Shown in pieces: positions 1 through 9,762 of a DNA stretch of 64,000 nucleotides. The position numbers were made by a program, and so were the translations under genes. The stretch's first letter is position 1; each line of letters begins with the position of its first letter. The notes under the pieces were generated by a model. The model made no database searches. It was not told where the DNA came from and saw only the letters and a program-made list of their open reading frames with translations. The stretch is from positions 2,064,001 to 2,128,000 of the forward strand of contig NZ_CP092487.1 of the NCBI RefSeq assembly GCF_022429565.1, read 5' to 3'. Source of the DNA: Lutibacter sp. A64 (GTDB taxonomy: Bacteria > Bacteroidota > Bacteroidia > Flavobacteriales > Flavobacteriaceae).

Positions 1-1027
1 CATTTTTACCAGTATGCTCTATAATACCATCTTGTTTTTGATGATTAATAGACGCTCTATACTTAGTTATCTCTGAGCCTCCTGATATACCTAAAGTATT
101 GGTATTAACAAAACCTGAACCCTGATATAAAAGATCTTGCCAATCTGTATTTGGGTGTCCATACGGATCAGTTCCATTTTTAAACAATTCTAAATCATTA
201 TCACTAAAAGCAGGTGTTTTTCCACTATTAGTTAAGGCTTCGTTATATAAAACTCCGTAATCATAAGAACCTAAATAATCTGGTAATACTGTTGCAGATT
301 GCCACCCTACATCACTTGAAAAATTAATCAATGGAGCTCCAAATTTACCTGTTTTAGTTGTAATTAAAATAACACCATTTGCCGCTTTTGAACCATAAAT
401 AGCAGCAGATGCAGCATCTTTCAACACGGATATATTTGCAATATCATTAGCTTGCACATCATTTAAAGAGCCTTCAGTCCCATCAATTAACACCATAGGA
501 GAAGCTTGATTTAAAGTACCCGTACCTCTAATTCTAATTGTACCACTATCAGAACCTGGCATACCTGTAGATTGATTCACTGACACACCTGGCAACAACC
601 CTGAAAGTCCAGCTGAAACACTAGTAATAGGTCTACTTTCAAGCATGTCACTACCTACAGAAGCAACAGACCCTGTAAGGTTTACTTTTTTCTGAGTACC
701 AAAACCTACTACAACTACTTCATCTAACAATGCGGTATCTTGAACTAATTCAATTGTAATAGTTGACTGTCCATTTAACTTGACTTCTTTAGTAGTAAAA
801 CCCATATAAGAAATTACTAGAGTCGGATTTTTAGTTGTTAGTGAAATAGAAAATTTACCATCAAAATCCGTTAATGTTCCGTTTACTGTTCCTTTTTCTA
901 AAATACTGGCACCAGGTAAAAGTCCACCAGTTTCATCAAAAACAGTTCCTGTAACTGTTTTGTCTTGTGCTTGGACATAAAATATACCCAGCATAGAAAT
1001 TATTAAACATGTGATTAATTTTTTCAT
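1..1027 (-). CDS. SusC-like TonB-dependent receptor, N-terminal part (cut by window edge)
   Basis: This is the N-terminal third (about 342 codons) of an outer-membrane SusC/RagA-type TonB-dependent transporter. It would import oligosaccharides together with a SusD lipoprotein that must lie to the left of the window. Translating the minus strand from the ATG at 1025-1027 gives a signal peptide ending near YVQAQD. A carboxypeptidase-regulatory-like domain follows (GTVNGTLTDFDGKFSI, then SYMGF). Next come the linker DEVVVVGFGTQKK, the plug domain with GTGTLNQASPMVLIDG, and the SusC signature SVLKDAASAAIYGSKAANG. No stop codon or frameshift is seen before the window edge. It lies 55 bp behind the GH109-like gene on the same strand, so the two are probably co-transcribed. 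Family assignment is secure; the substrate is unknown. Confidence 0.93.
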   Translation of the reverse strand, partial: MKKLITCLIISMLGIFYVQAQDKTVTGTVFDETGGLLPGASILEKGTVNGTLTDFDGKFSISLTTKNPTLVISYMGFTTKEVKLNGQSTITIELVQDTALLDEVVVVGFGTQKKVNLTGSVASVGSDMLESRPITSVSAGLSGLLPGVSVNQSTGMPGSDSGTIRIRGTGTLNQASPMVLIDGTEGSLNDVQANDIANISVLKDAASAAIYGSKAANGVILITTKTGKFGAPLINFSSDVGWQSATVLPDYLGSYDYGVLYNEALTNSGKTPAFSDNDLELFKNGTDPYGHPNTDWQDLLYQGSGFVNTNTLGISGGSEITKYRASINHQKQDGIIEHTGKN

Positions 1028-1082
1028 AAAGTTAATTTAAGTTAATGATTGAGTTGAATATTCGACTAGATACATAAATACT

Positions 1083-2447
1083 TTAATAAGTATCTTTCAT
1101 CCAGTTATAAGGTTTTCTTTTAATCCAGTTTCCTCTTGTAAAGTCTGGAAAGTCTTGAGGTTCTCCGTTGTTTTCTATTGAAAGTTCTGATAGTGGTGTT
1201 ATGGCACTCCACGCTGCTGCATCATACGCATCCATTGGTGGTGCAATATTTAATTTTGCTGATTCTATAAAGGCATTGATAACAAAAAAGTCCATTCCCC
1301 CGTGTCCGGCACCTAAAGCATGTTCTCCATATTTTTTCCATAATGGATGGTCGTATTTTTTTAACCATTCATCTGCTACATCCCAACGATGTGGATCAGA
1401 TTCACCTTCAATATAGATTCTATTTCCGTCTACTTCCCATAGTCCGTTACTTCCTTGAACTCTAAATCCTAAAGAATAAGGTCTTGGTAAATTACAATCA
1501 TGTGTTACAATAATTGTCTCTCCGTTTGCTGTTTCTATTGTTGATGTTATCACATCTCCTTGTTTAAATTTTAATTTTGCATTTGGATGATCTTCTCCTC
1601 CATGTTTTACGATATAATCGTTTAATCCTATAGCTTTTGATGCATTGGCTGTTAAAGAGGTAAAGCGATTCCCTCTATTAATATCACACATAGCTGCTAT
1701 TGGACCTGCTCCGTGGGTTGGATACACATCGGCATTTCTTAATAATGAATGTTGCGTTCTCCATGCTGATTCTGAAATACCTTTATCTCCAAATTCAACT
1801 CCTTTACCATAAGCACTTTTTCCATCATTTAGTTTTACAAAACGCAAATCGTGTTGGTAACCACATCTAAAATGAACCAACTCGCCAAACACATTTTGTC
1901 TTACCATATTTAATACTGCAAGTACATCTCGTCTATAATTCACATTTTCTAATATCATTAAATGTGTACCTGTTTCTTCGTATGTATTTACCAAATCCCA
2001 ACATTCTTCCATGGTATTGGCTGCTGACACTTCTAAACCTGTATACTTTCCAGCTTTCATTGCATCTTTTGCCATACGGGTATGCCATAACCAAGGTGTA
2101 GAAATTATTACTGCATCTACTTCTTTCAACTCTAACAAATTTCTATAATCAAGATCACTTGATCCAAAAACTTCAGGTTTAGGCTGACCAGCTTTTTTTA
2201 TCTTATCTAAGGCAATAGTATTACGTCTAGGATCAATATCACAAATTGCTGTTACTAATACATCATCTCTTTGTAAAACATTATCTAAATGATTCGTTCC
2301 TCTCAATCCAACACCTATCATCCCTACCTTTAATTTCTGTTCTTTTCCAAATAAACCTGTGTTTATTCCAAAAGACATATTAGGTAACATTGTAATTCCT
2401 GCTCCTGCAAGCGCAGTTTTTTTAATAAAATTTCTTCTTGATTTCAT
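1083..2447 (-). CDS. GH109-like Gfo/Idh/MocA-family protein with Tat signal
   Basis: A 454-residue NAD-dependent Gfo/Idh/MocA-fold protein. The N-terminus has a twin-arginine motif (KSRRNFIKKTALAGAG), so export by Tat with a bound cofactor is likely. The Rossmann glycine motif is KVGMIGVGLRG at about residues 40-50. Downstream, LENVNYRRDVLAVLNMVRQ, FGELVHFRCGYQHDLR and GAGHGGMDFFV match the pattern I know from GH109 alpha-N-acetylgalactosaminidases, and the length also fits that family. GH109 enzymes use a transient oxidation-elimination mechanism with tightly bound NAD+. An ordinary sugar dehydrogenase is the main alternative, because the two share the fold. The SusC gene next to it supports a role in glycan breakdown. 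Function is inferred from family motifs only. Confidence 0.82.
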   Translation of the reverse strand: MKSRRNFIKKTALAGAGITMLPNMSFGINTGLFGKEQKLKVGMIGVGLRGTNHLDNVLQRDDVLVTAICDIDPRRNTIALDKIKKAGQPKPEVFGSSDLDYRNLLELKEVDAVIISTPWLWHTRMAKDAMKAGKYTGLEVSAANTMEECWDLVNTYEETGTHLMILENVNYRRDVLAVLNMVRQNVFGELVHFRCGYQHDLRFVKLNDGKSAYGKGVEFGDKGISESAWRTQHSLLRNADVYPTHGAGPIAAMCDINRGNRFTSLTANASKAIGLNDYIVKHGGEDHPNAKLKFKQGDVITSTIETANGETIIVTHDCNLPRPYSLGFRVQGSNGLWEVDGNRIYIEGESDPHRWDVADEWLKKYDHPLWKKYGEHALGAGHGGMDFFVINAFIESAKLNIAPPMDAYDAAAWSAITPLSELSIENNGEPQDFPDFTRGNWIKRKPYNWMKDTY

Positions 2448-2607
2448 TTTGTTATGGATTTTAATTTTGTTTATTTCAAACCTGTTTTACTAAAGCTTGA
2501 AAATTGAATATTTTAAATTTCTTAATCATTTTTTAATAGTAACATTATATTCGTATAACACATGTTACGCATTTAGATATTTCAAATTTGATAATTACAT
2601 TTAACAA

Positions 2608-2701
2608 AAAAGTAGATTATTTAGTCTAAGAGGTGGTTATTTTTAATAAAAACAAGAATTTGCTGATATTTTACACCTATTTGACTAAATAATCTACTTT
2701 T
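2608..2701. repeat. Perfect 19-bp inverted repeat upstream of the first HTCS gene
   Basis: Arms AAAAGTAGATTATTTAGTC (2608-2626) and its exact reverse complement (2683-2701) are separated by 56 bp. A weaker extension of the match (AGGTG on both sides) continues inward. It lies between the divergent GH109-like and HTCS genes, about 90 bp before the HTCS start. It could be a pair of operator sites read by a looping regulator, or a hairpin in the leader of either transcript. No run of T follows, so it is not a typical terminator. Confidence 0.8.
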
Positions 2702-2738
2702 AATGAATTTAAAAATATTTTAATTAAATTGTTATGGA

Positions 2739-2746
2739 TACATTTG
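2739..2746 (+). promoter_or_regulatory. Possible Bacteroidota -7 box for the first HTCS gene
   Basis: TACATTTG matches the Bacteroidota -7 consensus TAnnTTTG and would place transcription start about 42 nt before the HTCS ATG. No well-spaced -33 TTTG element is visible upstream, so this call rests on one short motif in AT-rich DNA. Confidence 0.35.
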
Positions 2747-2794
2747 TAATTACATTTACACTTAAATAAACTTAACAATATTGTAATATTTTTG

Positions 2795-5700
2795 ATGAAA
2801 AAAGCCATCTTAATAAAACAAAATATTAGAAAACACACATTTAAATCTATATTTTTAATTGCATATTTACTATTAAATGGTGTTTCTCTCATAGGGCAAG
2901 AACATTCTAATTTTATCCATATAGAACCTACTTATAATAAAAAACCATTACCTATTAATAGTATTATTCAAGATTATTATGGTTATATATGGCTGGGACA
3001 TTCTTCTGGGTTTGCAAAATATGATGGTTCTAATTATTATTACACTAGCATAAAAGACTTATTTAAAGAGCTAGAACCTGATGATGCTATTAAAAGTTTA
3101 CATAAAGATTTTAATAATAATATTTGGATTAATACTAAAAATGGACTTGTTACTATTTGCGATACATTAGGTAACTATAATCATTTCAAAGCTTTAAAAG
3201 ACAAGAAAACCCAACTAATATCAAGTAATAAAAACAAAATTGTTTTAGCTACTAAACAAGGAGAAATCTTTAATTATGATTACACAACATCTTCATTTAA
3301 AAAAATTACTCAAATACCAAACATAGCACATAATGTATCTGAAATTTTAAATATTGTTATATCTGATACCGAAGAGCTATTTATAAGTACAGATAAGGGT
3401 AAAATATTTCATTACTCCTTAAAATACAACATTTTAGACACCTTAAATACTCCTTTTTCAAATTTCCCTGGGAATATTAAAATCACTAAAGATTTAAGCA
3501 ATAAATTATGGATTGGTACAGAATCTTATGGTTTATTTGCCTATGATATAAGCTCCAAAAAATTTATACAAGACTCTCTATACAAAACCCCTTCTTACAA
3601 TATTAAAAATGAGATGTTTATCACACTTTTTTGTGATTCTAAAGGTTATATATGGGCAGGAACAGACGGTGGTGGTTTATACAAAGTGGATTCTAGCGAA
3701 GGCACAATACAACTTTACACACACCAAAATACCAATAAATTTTCATTAAGAAGTAACACTGTAATTGCAATTTATGAAGACACACATGAAAATATTTGGG
3801 TTTCTTCTAATTATGGGGAATTGAATATTTTACCTGAAGTTAATACCGAAATTAAATATTATCATGGTTCCGATGACAATACTCCTTCTAGAGTTTTATC
3901 TATCTACAAAACAAAAAACGGAACTTTATGGGCTGGTACAGACGGAACAGGAATTACTAAAATTGAATTAAATAAAAACGGTACAAGTTCTAAAAAACAA
4001 TACTTTTCATCTAACAACCTAAAAAAAGGATTCTATATACAATCTATAACAGAAGACTCTAAATCTAATATATGGTTTGGAACCTATAAAAATAGTTTAT
4101 GGCATTACAATACTAAAAATAATAAATTTAAGAATATAGAAATTAAAAACTCTAAAAATCAAAAAGCTACTGATGTTAGAGCTGTTTATACAGACTCTAA
4201 ACAACGTATCTGGGTAGCTTCTAACTTATCTCTTAATGTTTATTCTAACACACAAAAATTACTTGCTAGTTTTGAAAATGAAACCCACGGGCTTAAAGGA
4301 TTTATAGCTGAAAGCATTATAGAAGATGCTAACGGTACAATTTGGGTTGGGTATTATAAGGGAGGACTTTTTAAATTTGAAGAAAACTTAGAAAATCTCT
4401 CTAATTCAAAATTTAGCTATGTAAGTTATTACAATGAAAATAAGTATCCGAACGATTTTCTTGGAGTTAAGTATATGGAAATGGATCCTTCTGGAATTCT
4501 ATGGTTGATAAACTCACATGGAAAACTTATAAAATTTAATCCAAATACAAATAAATACCATTCGTTAGAAAACTTTATTCCATTAAAAAACTTTGATGTA
4601 AGAGCTGTATTAGCAGAAAATGATACAAATTTATGGTTAAGTACTTCAAACGGAGTTTTACGCTTTAACGTAAAAGATTCTTTAATAACTAAATTTCAAA
4701 TTATTGATGGCTTACAAGATAATTCATTTTTAGCAAGAAGTGCATTTAAAGATAAACAAACACTTTACTTTGGAGGCATAAATGGATTAAATAGTTTTAA
4801 GCCTTCAGATATTACAAAAAAAGAATTAAAACCTAAATTATATATTAACTCTATAGAAATATTAAACCAACCTGCTACTTTATTAATTCCTGAACAGATA
4901 AATTCAAGTATAGAACACTTAAAAAAAATAACTTTAGAGCCTAATCAATCCTCTTTTTCATTCAGATTTTCAGCTTTTGATAATGTTTTAAATTCTAACT
5001 ACCACTATGCATATCGTTTAATAGGTTTTAATGATGATTGGATCCCTGTAACAAAAGAACAATTGGCAACCTATACTAATATACCCTCAGGCAATTATAC
5101 TTTTGAAGTAAAAGCAGGTTCTAAAACAGGTGTTTGGGATATTCCTTCTAAAAAAATTGCAATAGAAATTACACAACCTTTTTGGAATAGCCCACTTGCT
5201 TATTTCCTATATTTATTCCTTTTTATCGCTATATTATTAATCGTTATTAGATGGTACGATTTACGAAAAAAAATAATTGCAGATAAAATTAATCACAATA
5301 AAGAAAAAGAATTACATGCGTTAAAAATGAACTTTTTCGCTAAAATGTCTCACGAAATTCAAACACCTCTAACACTTATTTCAAGCCCAATAGATAGCAT
5401 GTTGCAAAGAGCTGAAGAAAATGGTAACTTATTATTAAAACAACGGCTACAAATAATTTCTAATAACGTAAAACGCTTATCAAGAATTGTTTTTGAACTT
5501 ACCACCGTTAGAAATAAAGAATTAGAAAAAATACGTTTACTTGTTACAAAAAATAATCTATATGAAGATTTAAACGACATCGCCCTCTCTTTTAAAGAAC
5601 AAGCACGTCTAAAAAACATAGATTTCAGTTTAAATTGTCCTCAAAATCTTTCGGCAGCGTGGTACGACAAAGATAAAATTGAACATATTGTATATAATTT

Positions 5701-6919
5701 ACTTTCAAATGCTTTTAAATTTACACCAAAAGAAGGGAACATTCAACTAATAGCCACTCCTATTAATAATAAAAACTCTATTAAAATTTATGTTAAAGAC
5801 TCTGGACCAGGTATAGAACAAGAAGAATTGAATGATATATTTACTCTTTTTTACCAATCTAAAACTGGTATTCAATCTAAAGGTTCTGGTATTGGATTGG
5901 CCTTAACTAAAGAATTAATTGAAGTACACAGAGGTAAAATTGAAGTTTCATCTAACAGTATTGAAGGAACCACTTTTTCAATAACTTTCCCAATAACTGA
6001 AGAAGCTTATTTACAAGAAGAACGTATTATTCCAGAACAAAAACCAAAAACTGAAGTAAAAGAAGACACCTTAAAAACCACCAAAACAATAACAAAAAAA
6101 CATGATAAAACAATATTAATTGTAGAAGACAATTTAGAATTACAGCAGCTCTTAAACGACCTACTTTCTGATATCTACAATATTATTTTAACTGAAAATG
6201 GTAGAGAAGGCTATAATGCAGCAAACCAACACCATCCAGATCTTATTTTAAGCGATATTATGATGCCTGAAGTTGATGGTATTGAAATGTGTAAAATGCT
6301 TCAAAAAAATGAATTAACAAAACATATTCCAATTGTACTTTTAACTGCTAAAAACTCTACAAAATCTAAAATACTTGGACTAGAATCTGGCGCCATAGAA
6401 TTTATTAACAAGCCTTTTAATACTAACGAATTATTACTTAAAATAAATAATATTATTGTTTCTACCGAACATATTATTTCAAATCTAAAGAAAGAAATAA
6501 TTAACAATCCTACTATCAATGTAAATAAATCTAACGACGATATATTCCTTGAAAATTTAATTACTGCTATTAATGCAAGAATAGAAGATCCAAACTTTAG
6601 AGTTGAAGATTTATCTGAAGCATTAAGCATGAGTTACTCTACACTCTACAGAAAATGTCAAGCTTTAACGGGTGAAGGTTTGGTAGAATTAGTACGTTTA
6701 TTGCGCTTAAAAAAAGCAGCTATTGTAATTGCAAAATACGGATATAGTATTTCTGAAGCGGCTTATATATCTGGATTTAACGATCCAAAATATTTTTCTA
6801 AATGCTTTAAAAAGTATTTTGGAAAAACTCCAAATACTTTTAAAAAAGAAGCAGTAGAAATGGGTTCAGAAAATTATCTTAAAAAGCATAACTTAGATGC
6901 TGGCATTATAAAAAAGTAA
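2795..6919 (+). CDS. Hybrid two-component system regulator (HTCS)
   Basis: A 1374-residue inner-membrane one-protein sensor-regulator that normally detects an oligosaccharide in the periplasm and activates a nearby PUL. Residues 10-35 form a signal/anchor. Many two-component propeller repeats follow (for example YIWLGHSSGFAKYDG, LWIGTESYGLFAYD, YIWAGTDGGGLYKVD) to about residue 670. Then come a Y_Y_Y domain, one membrane helix at about 798-820 and a HisKA domain with SHEIQTPL at about 851. The HATPase carries LLSNAF and GSGIGLALTK. The receiver has its phospho-acceptor in LILSDIMMPE near 1154, and an AraC-type DNA-binding domain covers about 1258-1358. The usual SHEFRTPL and DDYITKPF are here SHEIQTPL and IEFINKPF. 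An upstream in-frame TTG at 2792 exists, but the ATG directly after it is the better start. It probably controls the adjacent GH109-like/SusC genes. Confidence 0.95.
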   Translation: MKKAILIKQNIRKHTFKSIFLIAYLLLNGVSLIGQEHSNFIHIEPTYNKKPLPINSIIQDYYGYIWLGHSSGFAKYDGSNYYYTSIKDLFKELEPDDAIKSLHKDFNNNIWINTKNGLVTICDTLGNYNHFKALKDKKTQLISSNKNKIVLATKQGEIFNYDYTTSSFKKITQIPNIAHNVSEILNIVISDTEELFISTDKGKIFHYSLKYNILDTLNTPFSNFPGNIKITKDLSNKLWIGTESYGLFAYDISSKKFIQDSLYKTPSYNIKNEMFITLFCDSKGYIWAGTDGGGLYKVDSSEGTIQLYTHQNTNKFSLRSNTVIAIYEDTHENIWVSSNYGELNILPEVNTEIKYYHGSDDNTPSRVLSIYKTKNGTLWAGTDGTGITKIELNKNGTSSKKQYFSSNNLKKGFYIQSITEDSKSNIWFGTYKNSLWHYNTKNNKFKNIEIKNSKNQKATDVRAVYTDSKQRIWVASNLSLNVYSNTQKLLASFENETHGLKGFIAESIIEDANGTIWVGYYKGGLFKFEENLENLSNSKFSYVSYYNENKYPNDFLGVKYMEMDPSGILWLINSHGKLIKFNPNTNKYHSLENFIPLKNFDVRAVLAENDTNLWLSTSNGVLRFNVKDSLITKFQIIDGLQDNSFLARSAFKDKQTLYFGGINGLNSFKPSDITKKELKPKLYINSIEILNQPATLLIPEQINSSIEHLKKITLEPNQSSFSFRFSAFDNVLNSNYHYAYRLIGFNDDWIPVTKEQLATYTNIPSGNYTFEVKAGSKTGVWDIPSKKIAIEITQPFWNSPLAYFLYLFLFIAILLIVIRWYDLRKKIIADKINHNKEKELHALKMNFFAKMSHEIQTPLTLISSPIDSMLQRAEENGNLLLKQRLQIISNNVKRLSRIVFELTTVRNKELEKIRLLVTKNNLYEDLNDIALSFKEQARLKNIDFSLNCPQNLSAAWYDKDKIEHIVYNLLSNAFKFTPKEGNIQLIATPINNKNSIKIYVKDSGPGIEQEELNDIFTLFYQSKTGIQSKGSGIGLALTKELIEVHRGKIEVSSNSIEGTTFSITFPITEEAYLQEERIIPEQKPKTEVKEDTLKTTKTITKKHDKTILIVEDNLELQQLLNDLLSDIYNIILTENGREGYNAANQHHPDLILSDIMMPEVDGIEMCKMLQKNELTKHIPIVLLTAKNSTKSKILGLESGAIEFINKPFNTNELLLKINNIIVSTEHIISNLKKEIINNPTINVNKSNDDIFLENLITAINARIEDPNFRVEDLSEALSMSYSTLYRKCQALTGEGLVELVRLLRLKKAAIVIAKYGYSISEAAYISGFNDPKYFSKCFKKYFGKTPNTFKKEAVEMGSENYLKKHNLDAGIIKK

Positions 6920-6972
6920 CTACTTTAAACTTTAATAATGCACTTAAAATATCCTTTATGACTGATTTAATT

Positions 6973-7611
6973 TTAACCTTCTAAATACAATTCACCAAAA
7001 GAAGTTGGCGTATGAAAATTTGGTGTTTCAGTATTTGGATTTACCCAAGAAATCCAAGTTGGTCTATAAGAAGCGTCATCTTCTTGCTTATTATACTTTG
7101 CTCTAAAAATACCAGCTTCTATTTTAGAACCTATTAATAAATTTAACTTTTTTAATGAAGCTATACTAATTTCACCTTCAACTATAAAATAATCTTTATC
7201 TATATAAGATTTTACAGAGATATCTTTTTTGGGCCAATTCCAATCAAAATTAAATTTTTTGTTAGGGTATGCTTTAAAATCCATAATTCTAGGTGTAGGA
7301 TCAATTTCTAAACAATAATACGGATTTAATCGTTTATCTGTTCTAAAAAACAATTCTACCCTATCAGAATTACCAATACTATTTATTGTATTATCTGTAT
7401 TATCAATATAAACTTTAGCATCGTAAACTTTAAAACAGAAAAATAAATTTGCTGAATTCCAAAGCGATTTAAATTCAATTTTTTTAATAGGCTCGGTATC
7501 CCAAGCCGAAATAAAATCTTTTAAAACAACTGCTTTTTTCCAAAGAGGACTATCTCCTTTTCCCGATAACTTTATTGAAGAATCTCCAATAAAATTCACT
7601 TTATACTTCAT
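6973..7611 (-). CDS. CBM9-like carbohydrate-binding protein
   Basis: A 212-residue protein resembling the carbohydrate-binding family 9-like (DOMON-type beta-sandwich) domain. Characteristic stretches are DSPLWKKAVVLKDF near the N-terminus, LFFCFKVYDAKVY, SDRVELFFRTD, YYCLEIDPTPRIMDFKAY and FDWNWP. No signal peptide is visible from the chosen start. The ATG at 7609-7611 overlaps the esterase stop by one base (TAATG), which implies translational coupling. An earlier in-frame ATG at 7636-7638 would overlap the esterase by about 28 bp and add residues unlike the family. It may bind sugar or serve as a partner of the esterase; no catalytic role can be claimed. Confidence 0.75.
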   Translation of the reverse strand: MKYKVNFIGDSSIKLSGKGDSPLWKKAVVLKDFISAWDTEPIKKIEFKSLWNSANLFFCFKVYDAKVYIDNTDNTINSIGNSDRVELFFRTDKRLNPYYCLEIDPTPRIMDFKAYPNKKFNFDWNWPKKDISVKSYIDKDYFIVEGEISIASLKKLNLLIGSKIEAGIFRAKYNKQEDDASYRPTWISWVNPNTETPNFHTPTSFGELYLEG

Positions 7612-8459
7612 TAATTTAAAAGTGTTTTTTTTAACCAAGCTTCTAATAATTTAGGCCACGCTTCTGCTGCTACATTTCCCGTTCTTAAACCATAACCATG
7701 ACCTCCATCAGTTAAAAAATGTAATTCAACAGGTACTCTGGCATCATTTAGTGCCTTTGCTATCACCAAACTACTATTTCCATGTGCATCATCAGAAGTA
7801 GCAAACACAAACATAGGAGGTGTATTTTTTGTTATTTTAAGCTCTGGAGTTATAGAATAATTTTCTCCTTTATCTAAATAAGCCGGATATATTAACACTG
7901 AAAAATCTGGTCGGCTAGAAACAGTATCAATAGCATCTATTTCAGTATATGTTTCTTTATTATATAACGTACTGGCTCTTGCACTTAAACTTCCTCCTGC
8001 CGAAAAACCTAATACACCTATTTTAGCTGCATCTATTTTATATTTTTCAGCATCATTTCTAACAATTCTAATGGTTCTTTTTAAATCGTTTAAAGCTTCT
8101 GCTTCTTTTTTTGGCACACTATACTTTAACAAAAAAACAGTATACCCCAATTCTGTTAACCATTCTGCAACTTCTTCACCTTCTAAATCAATTGCTAAAA
8201 TATTATAGCCTCCTCCAGGGTTAACAATTACACCTACACCATTACTAATTGATTTGGGTTTATATACAGTAAAAGATGGGTATTTTACTTCTGTAATTTT
8301 AGTTATCATTCCAGAACTTACTCTAGACTGTGTCGTTTTTTCTATAATTTGATCGTTACTAGGTGTTTTATCTGGCCATATATAAACTGTTTCTTTATTT
8401 TGTGAATGGACAGAAATCATTGTTAATAGAAGTAAAAAAAAAATATAATTATTATTCAT
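7611..8459 (-). CDS. Secreted alpha/beta-hydrolase esterase (acetyl-xylan-esterase/BD-FAE-like)
   Basis: A 282-residue alpha/beta hydrolase with a signal peptide (hydrophobic residues 5-18, cleavage after VHSQ). The oxyanion region is VIVNPGGGYNILA, the nucleophile serine sits in GFSAGGSLSA, the acidic residue in ATSDDAHG and the catalytic histidine in DGGHGYGLR. This layout is typical of PUL-encoded esterases that remove acetyl or feruloyl groups from polysaccharides. It is translationally coupled to the CBM9-like gene behind it. The exact ester cleaved cannot be read from the sequence. Confidence 0.85.
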   Translation of the reverse strand: MNNNYIFFLLLLTMISVHSQNKETVYIWPDKTPSNDQIIEKTTQSRVSSGMITKITEVKYPSFTVYKPKSISNGVGVIVNPGGGYNILAIDLEGEEVAEWLTELGYTVFLLKYSVPKKEAEALNDLKRTIRIVRNDAEKYKIDAAKIGVLGFSAGGSLSARASTLYNKETYTEIDAIDTVSSRPDFSVLIYPAYLDKGENYSITPELKITKNTPPMFVFATSDDAHGNSSLVIAKALNDARVPVELHFLTDGGHGYGLRTGNVAAEAWPKLLEAWLKKTLLN

Positions 8460-8898
8460 AGTGCACTTATAATTTTAAAAAATGAAAATGATACTGTTTA
8501 AATATCTTAAAACAAATTTTTAATTTACTGATTTTAAAACACCCAACAAAATCATTTTTCCTTTAAATAAAACATGATGCACATTGTAATTATACAAACA
8601 AAAAAGAACGCACCATAACCTTGCTGCAAATTTACTATTTTTTAACTTTTTAAACACTTAGATTTTCTATTAATTTAAATGTAAACACAGGTTGAAATTA
8701 AATTTTTATTATTTTAAGAGCCCTAAAATTATAAATTTGTACATTATAGAATTTAAAACCCTTAAAAAGGCTGTTTTACCTTCTTACTTCACTTAATATA
8801 AAATACGCTCTTTATAAATTAATTAGAAGTAACAATTCTAAAATCGATTGCTTGTACTTTTTTAAATGGTTACTTTTACAAAACCAAAACATACAATT
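8460..8898. other. Intergenic region between divergent esterase and SDR genes
   Basis: About 440 bp of AT-rich DNA with stop codons in all frames that I checked. It must hold the promoters of both divergent units. A TAAATTTG (8732-8739) fits the -7 consensus for the plus strand but has no spaced -33 partner and is far from the SDR start. I see no repeat, RNA or small gene here. Confidence 0.5.
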
Positions 8899-9693
8899 AT
8901 GTCGATTAACTTATTTGATTTATCAGGAAAAATAGCATTAATAACTGGAGCAACTCATGGCTTAGGAATGGCAATGGCAATTGGATTAGGAAAAGCTGGA
9001 GCCACACTTGTAATAAATGGAGCTTCTTCACAAGAAAAATTAAACAAAGCAATTGAAACATATAAAGCTTTAGGTTTAAATGCTTACGGATACCTTTTTG
9101 ATGTAACAGATGAATCTTTAGTTATAAAAAATATTAATGCCATAGAAAAAGAAGTTGGAGCTATTGATATACTTGTAAATAATGCCGGAATAATAAAAAG
9201 AACTCCATTAGAAGAAATGGAAGTTGCAGATTTTGAAAAGGTACTAAAAGTAGATTTAGTAAGTCCTTTTATTGTATCTAAACATGTTGTAAAAGGAATG
9301 ATTTCCAGAAAAGAAGGTAAAATTATAAATATTTGCTCTATGATGAGTGAATTAGGAAGAAACACTGTTGGTGCTTATGCTGCTGCAAAAGGTGGCTTAA
9401 AAATGTTAACACAAAATATGGCTACAGAATGGGCTAAACACAATATTCAAATCAATGGAATTGGACCTGGCTATTTTGCTACAAGCCAAACCGAACCTAT
9501 TAGAAAAGACGGCAACCCGTTTAACGATTTTATAATAGGAAGAACTCCTGCTGGAAAATGGGGAGATCCAGATGACTTACAAGGTGCTGCAATTTTTCTA
9601 AGTTCAAAGGCTAGTAATTTTGTTAATGGACAAGTAATTTATGTAGATGGAGGTATTTTAGCTACTATTGGAAAACCTGCTAACGAAGATTAA
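8899..9693 (+). CDS. SDR-family gluconate 5-dehydrogenase-like oxidoreductase
   Basis: A 264-residue classical short-chain dehydrogenase/reductase. The cofactor motif is TGATHGLG at about residues 15-22, followed by NNAGI. The catalytic Ser is in the stretch ICSMMSELGRNTVGAYAAAK, which also gives the YxxxK pair. GIGPGYFAT and the C-terminal VDGGILATIGK are typical of the gluconate 5-dehydrogenase subgroup; KduD-type enzymes are the close alternative. The start was set at the ATG before SINLFDLSGK, because an upstream in-frame ATG at 8866 adds an 11-residue tail atypical of SDRs. It is likely cytoplasmic and processes a keto-acid or uronic-acid-derived sugar released by the PUL. Confidence 0.85.
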   Translation: MSINLFDLSGKIALITGATHGLGMAMAIGLGKAGATLVINGASSQEKLNKAIETYKALGLNAYGYLFDVTDESLVIKNINAIEKEVGAIDILVNNAGIIKRTPLEEMEVADFEKVLKVDLVSPFIVSKHVVKGMISRKEGKIINICSMMSELGRNTVGAYAAAKGGLKMLTQNMATEWAKHNIQINGIGPGYFATSQTEPIRKDGNPFNDFIIGRTPAGKWGDPDDLQGAAIFLSSKASNFVNGQVIYVDGGILATIGKPANED

Positions 9694-9721
9694 ATTTTAA
9701 AAGCAAACGTAAATCATATAA

Positions 9722-9762
9722 AATTAAAGAGGGCTAAAATAACATTTTAGCCCTCTTTAATT
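9722..9762. terminator. Bidirectional intrinsic terminator between SDR and GalM
   Basis: A perfect 19-bp stem (left arm 9722-9740, right arm 9744-9762) with core AGAGGGCTAAAAT and a 3-nt loop. A/T-rich ends allow U-tracts on both strands. It serves the convergent SDR and aldose-epimerase genes and overlaps the epimerase stop codon. Confidence 0.9.
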
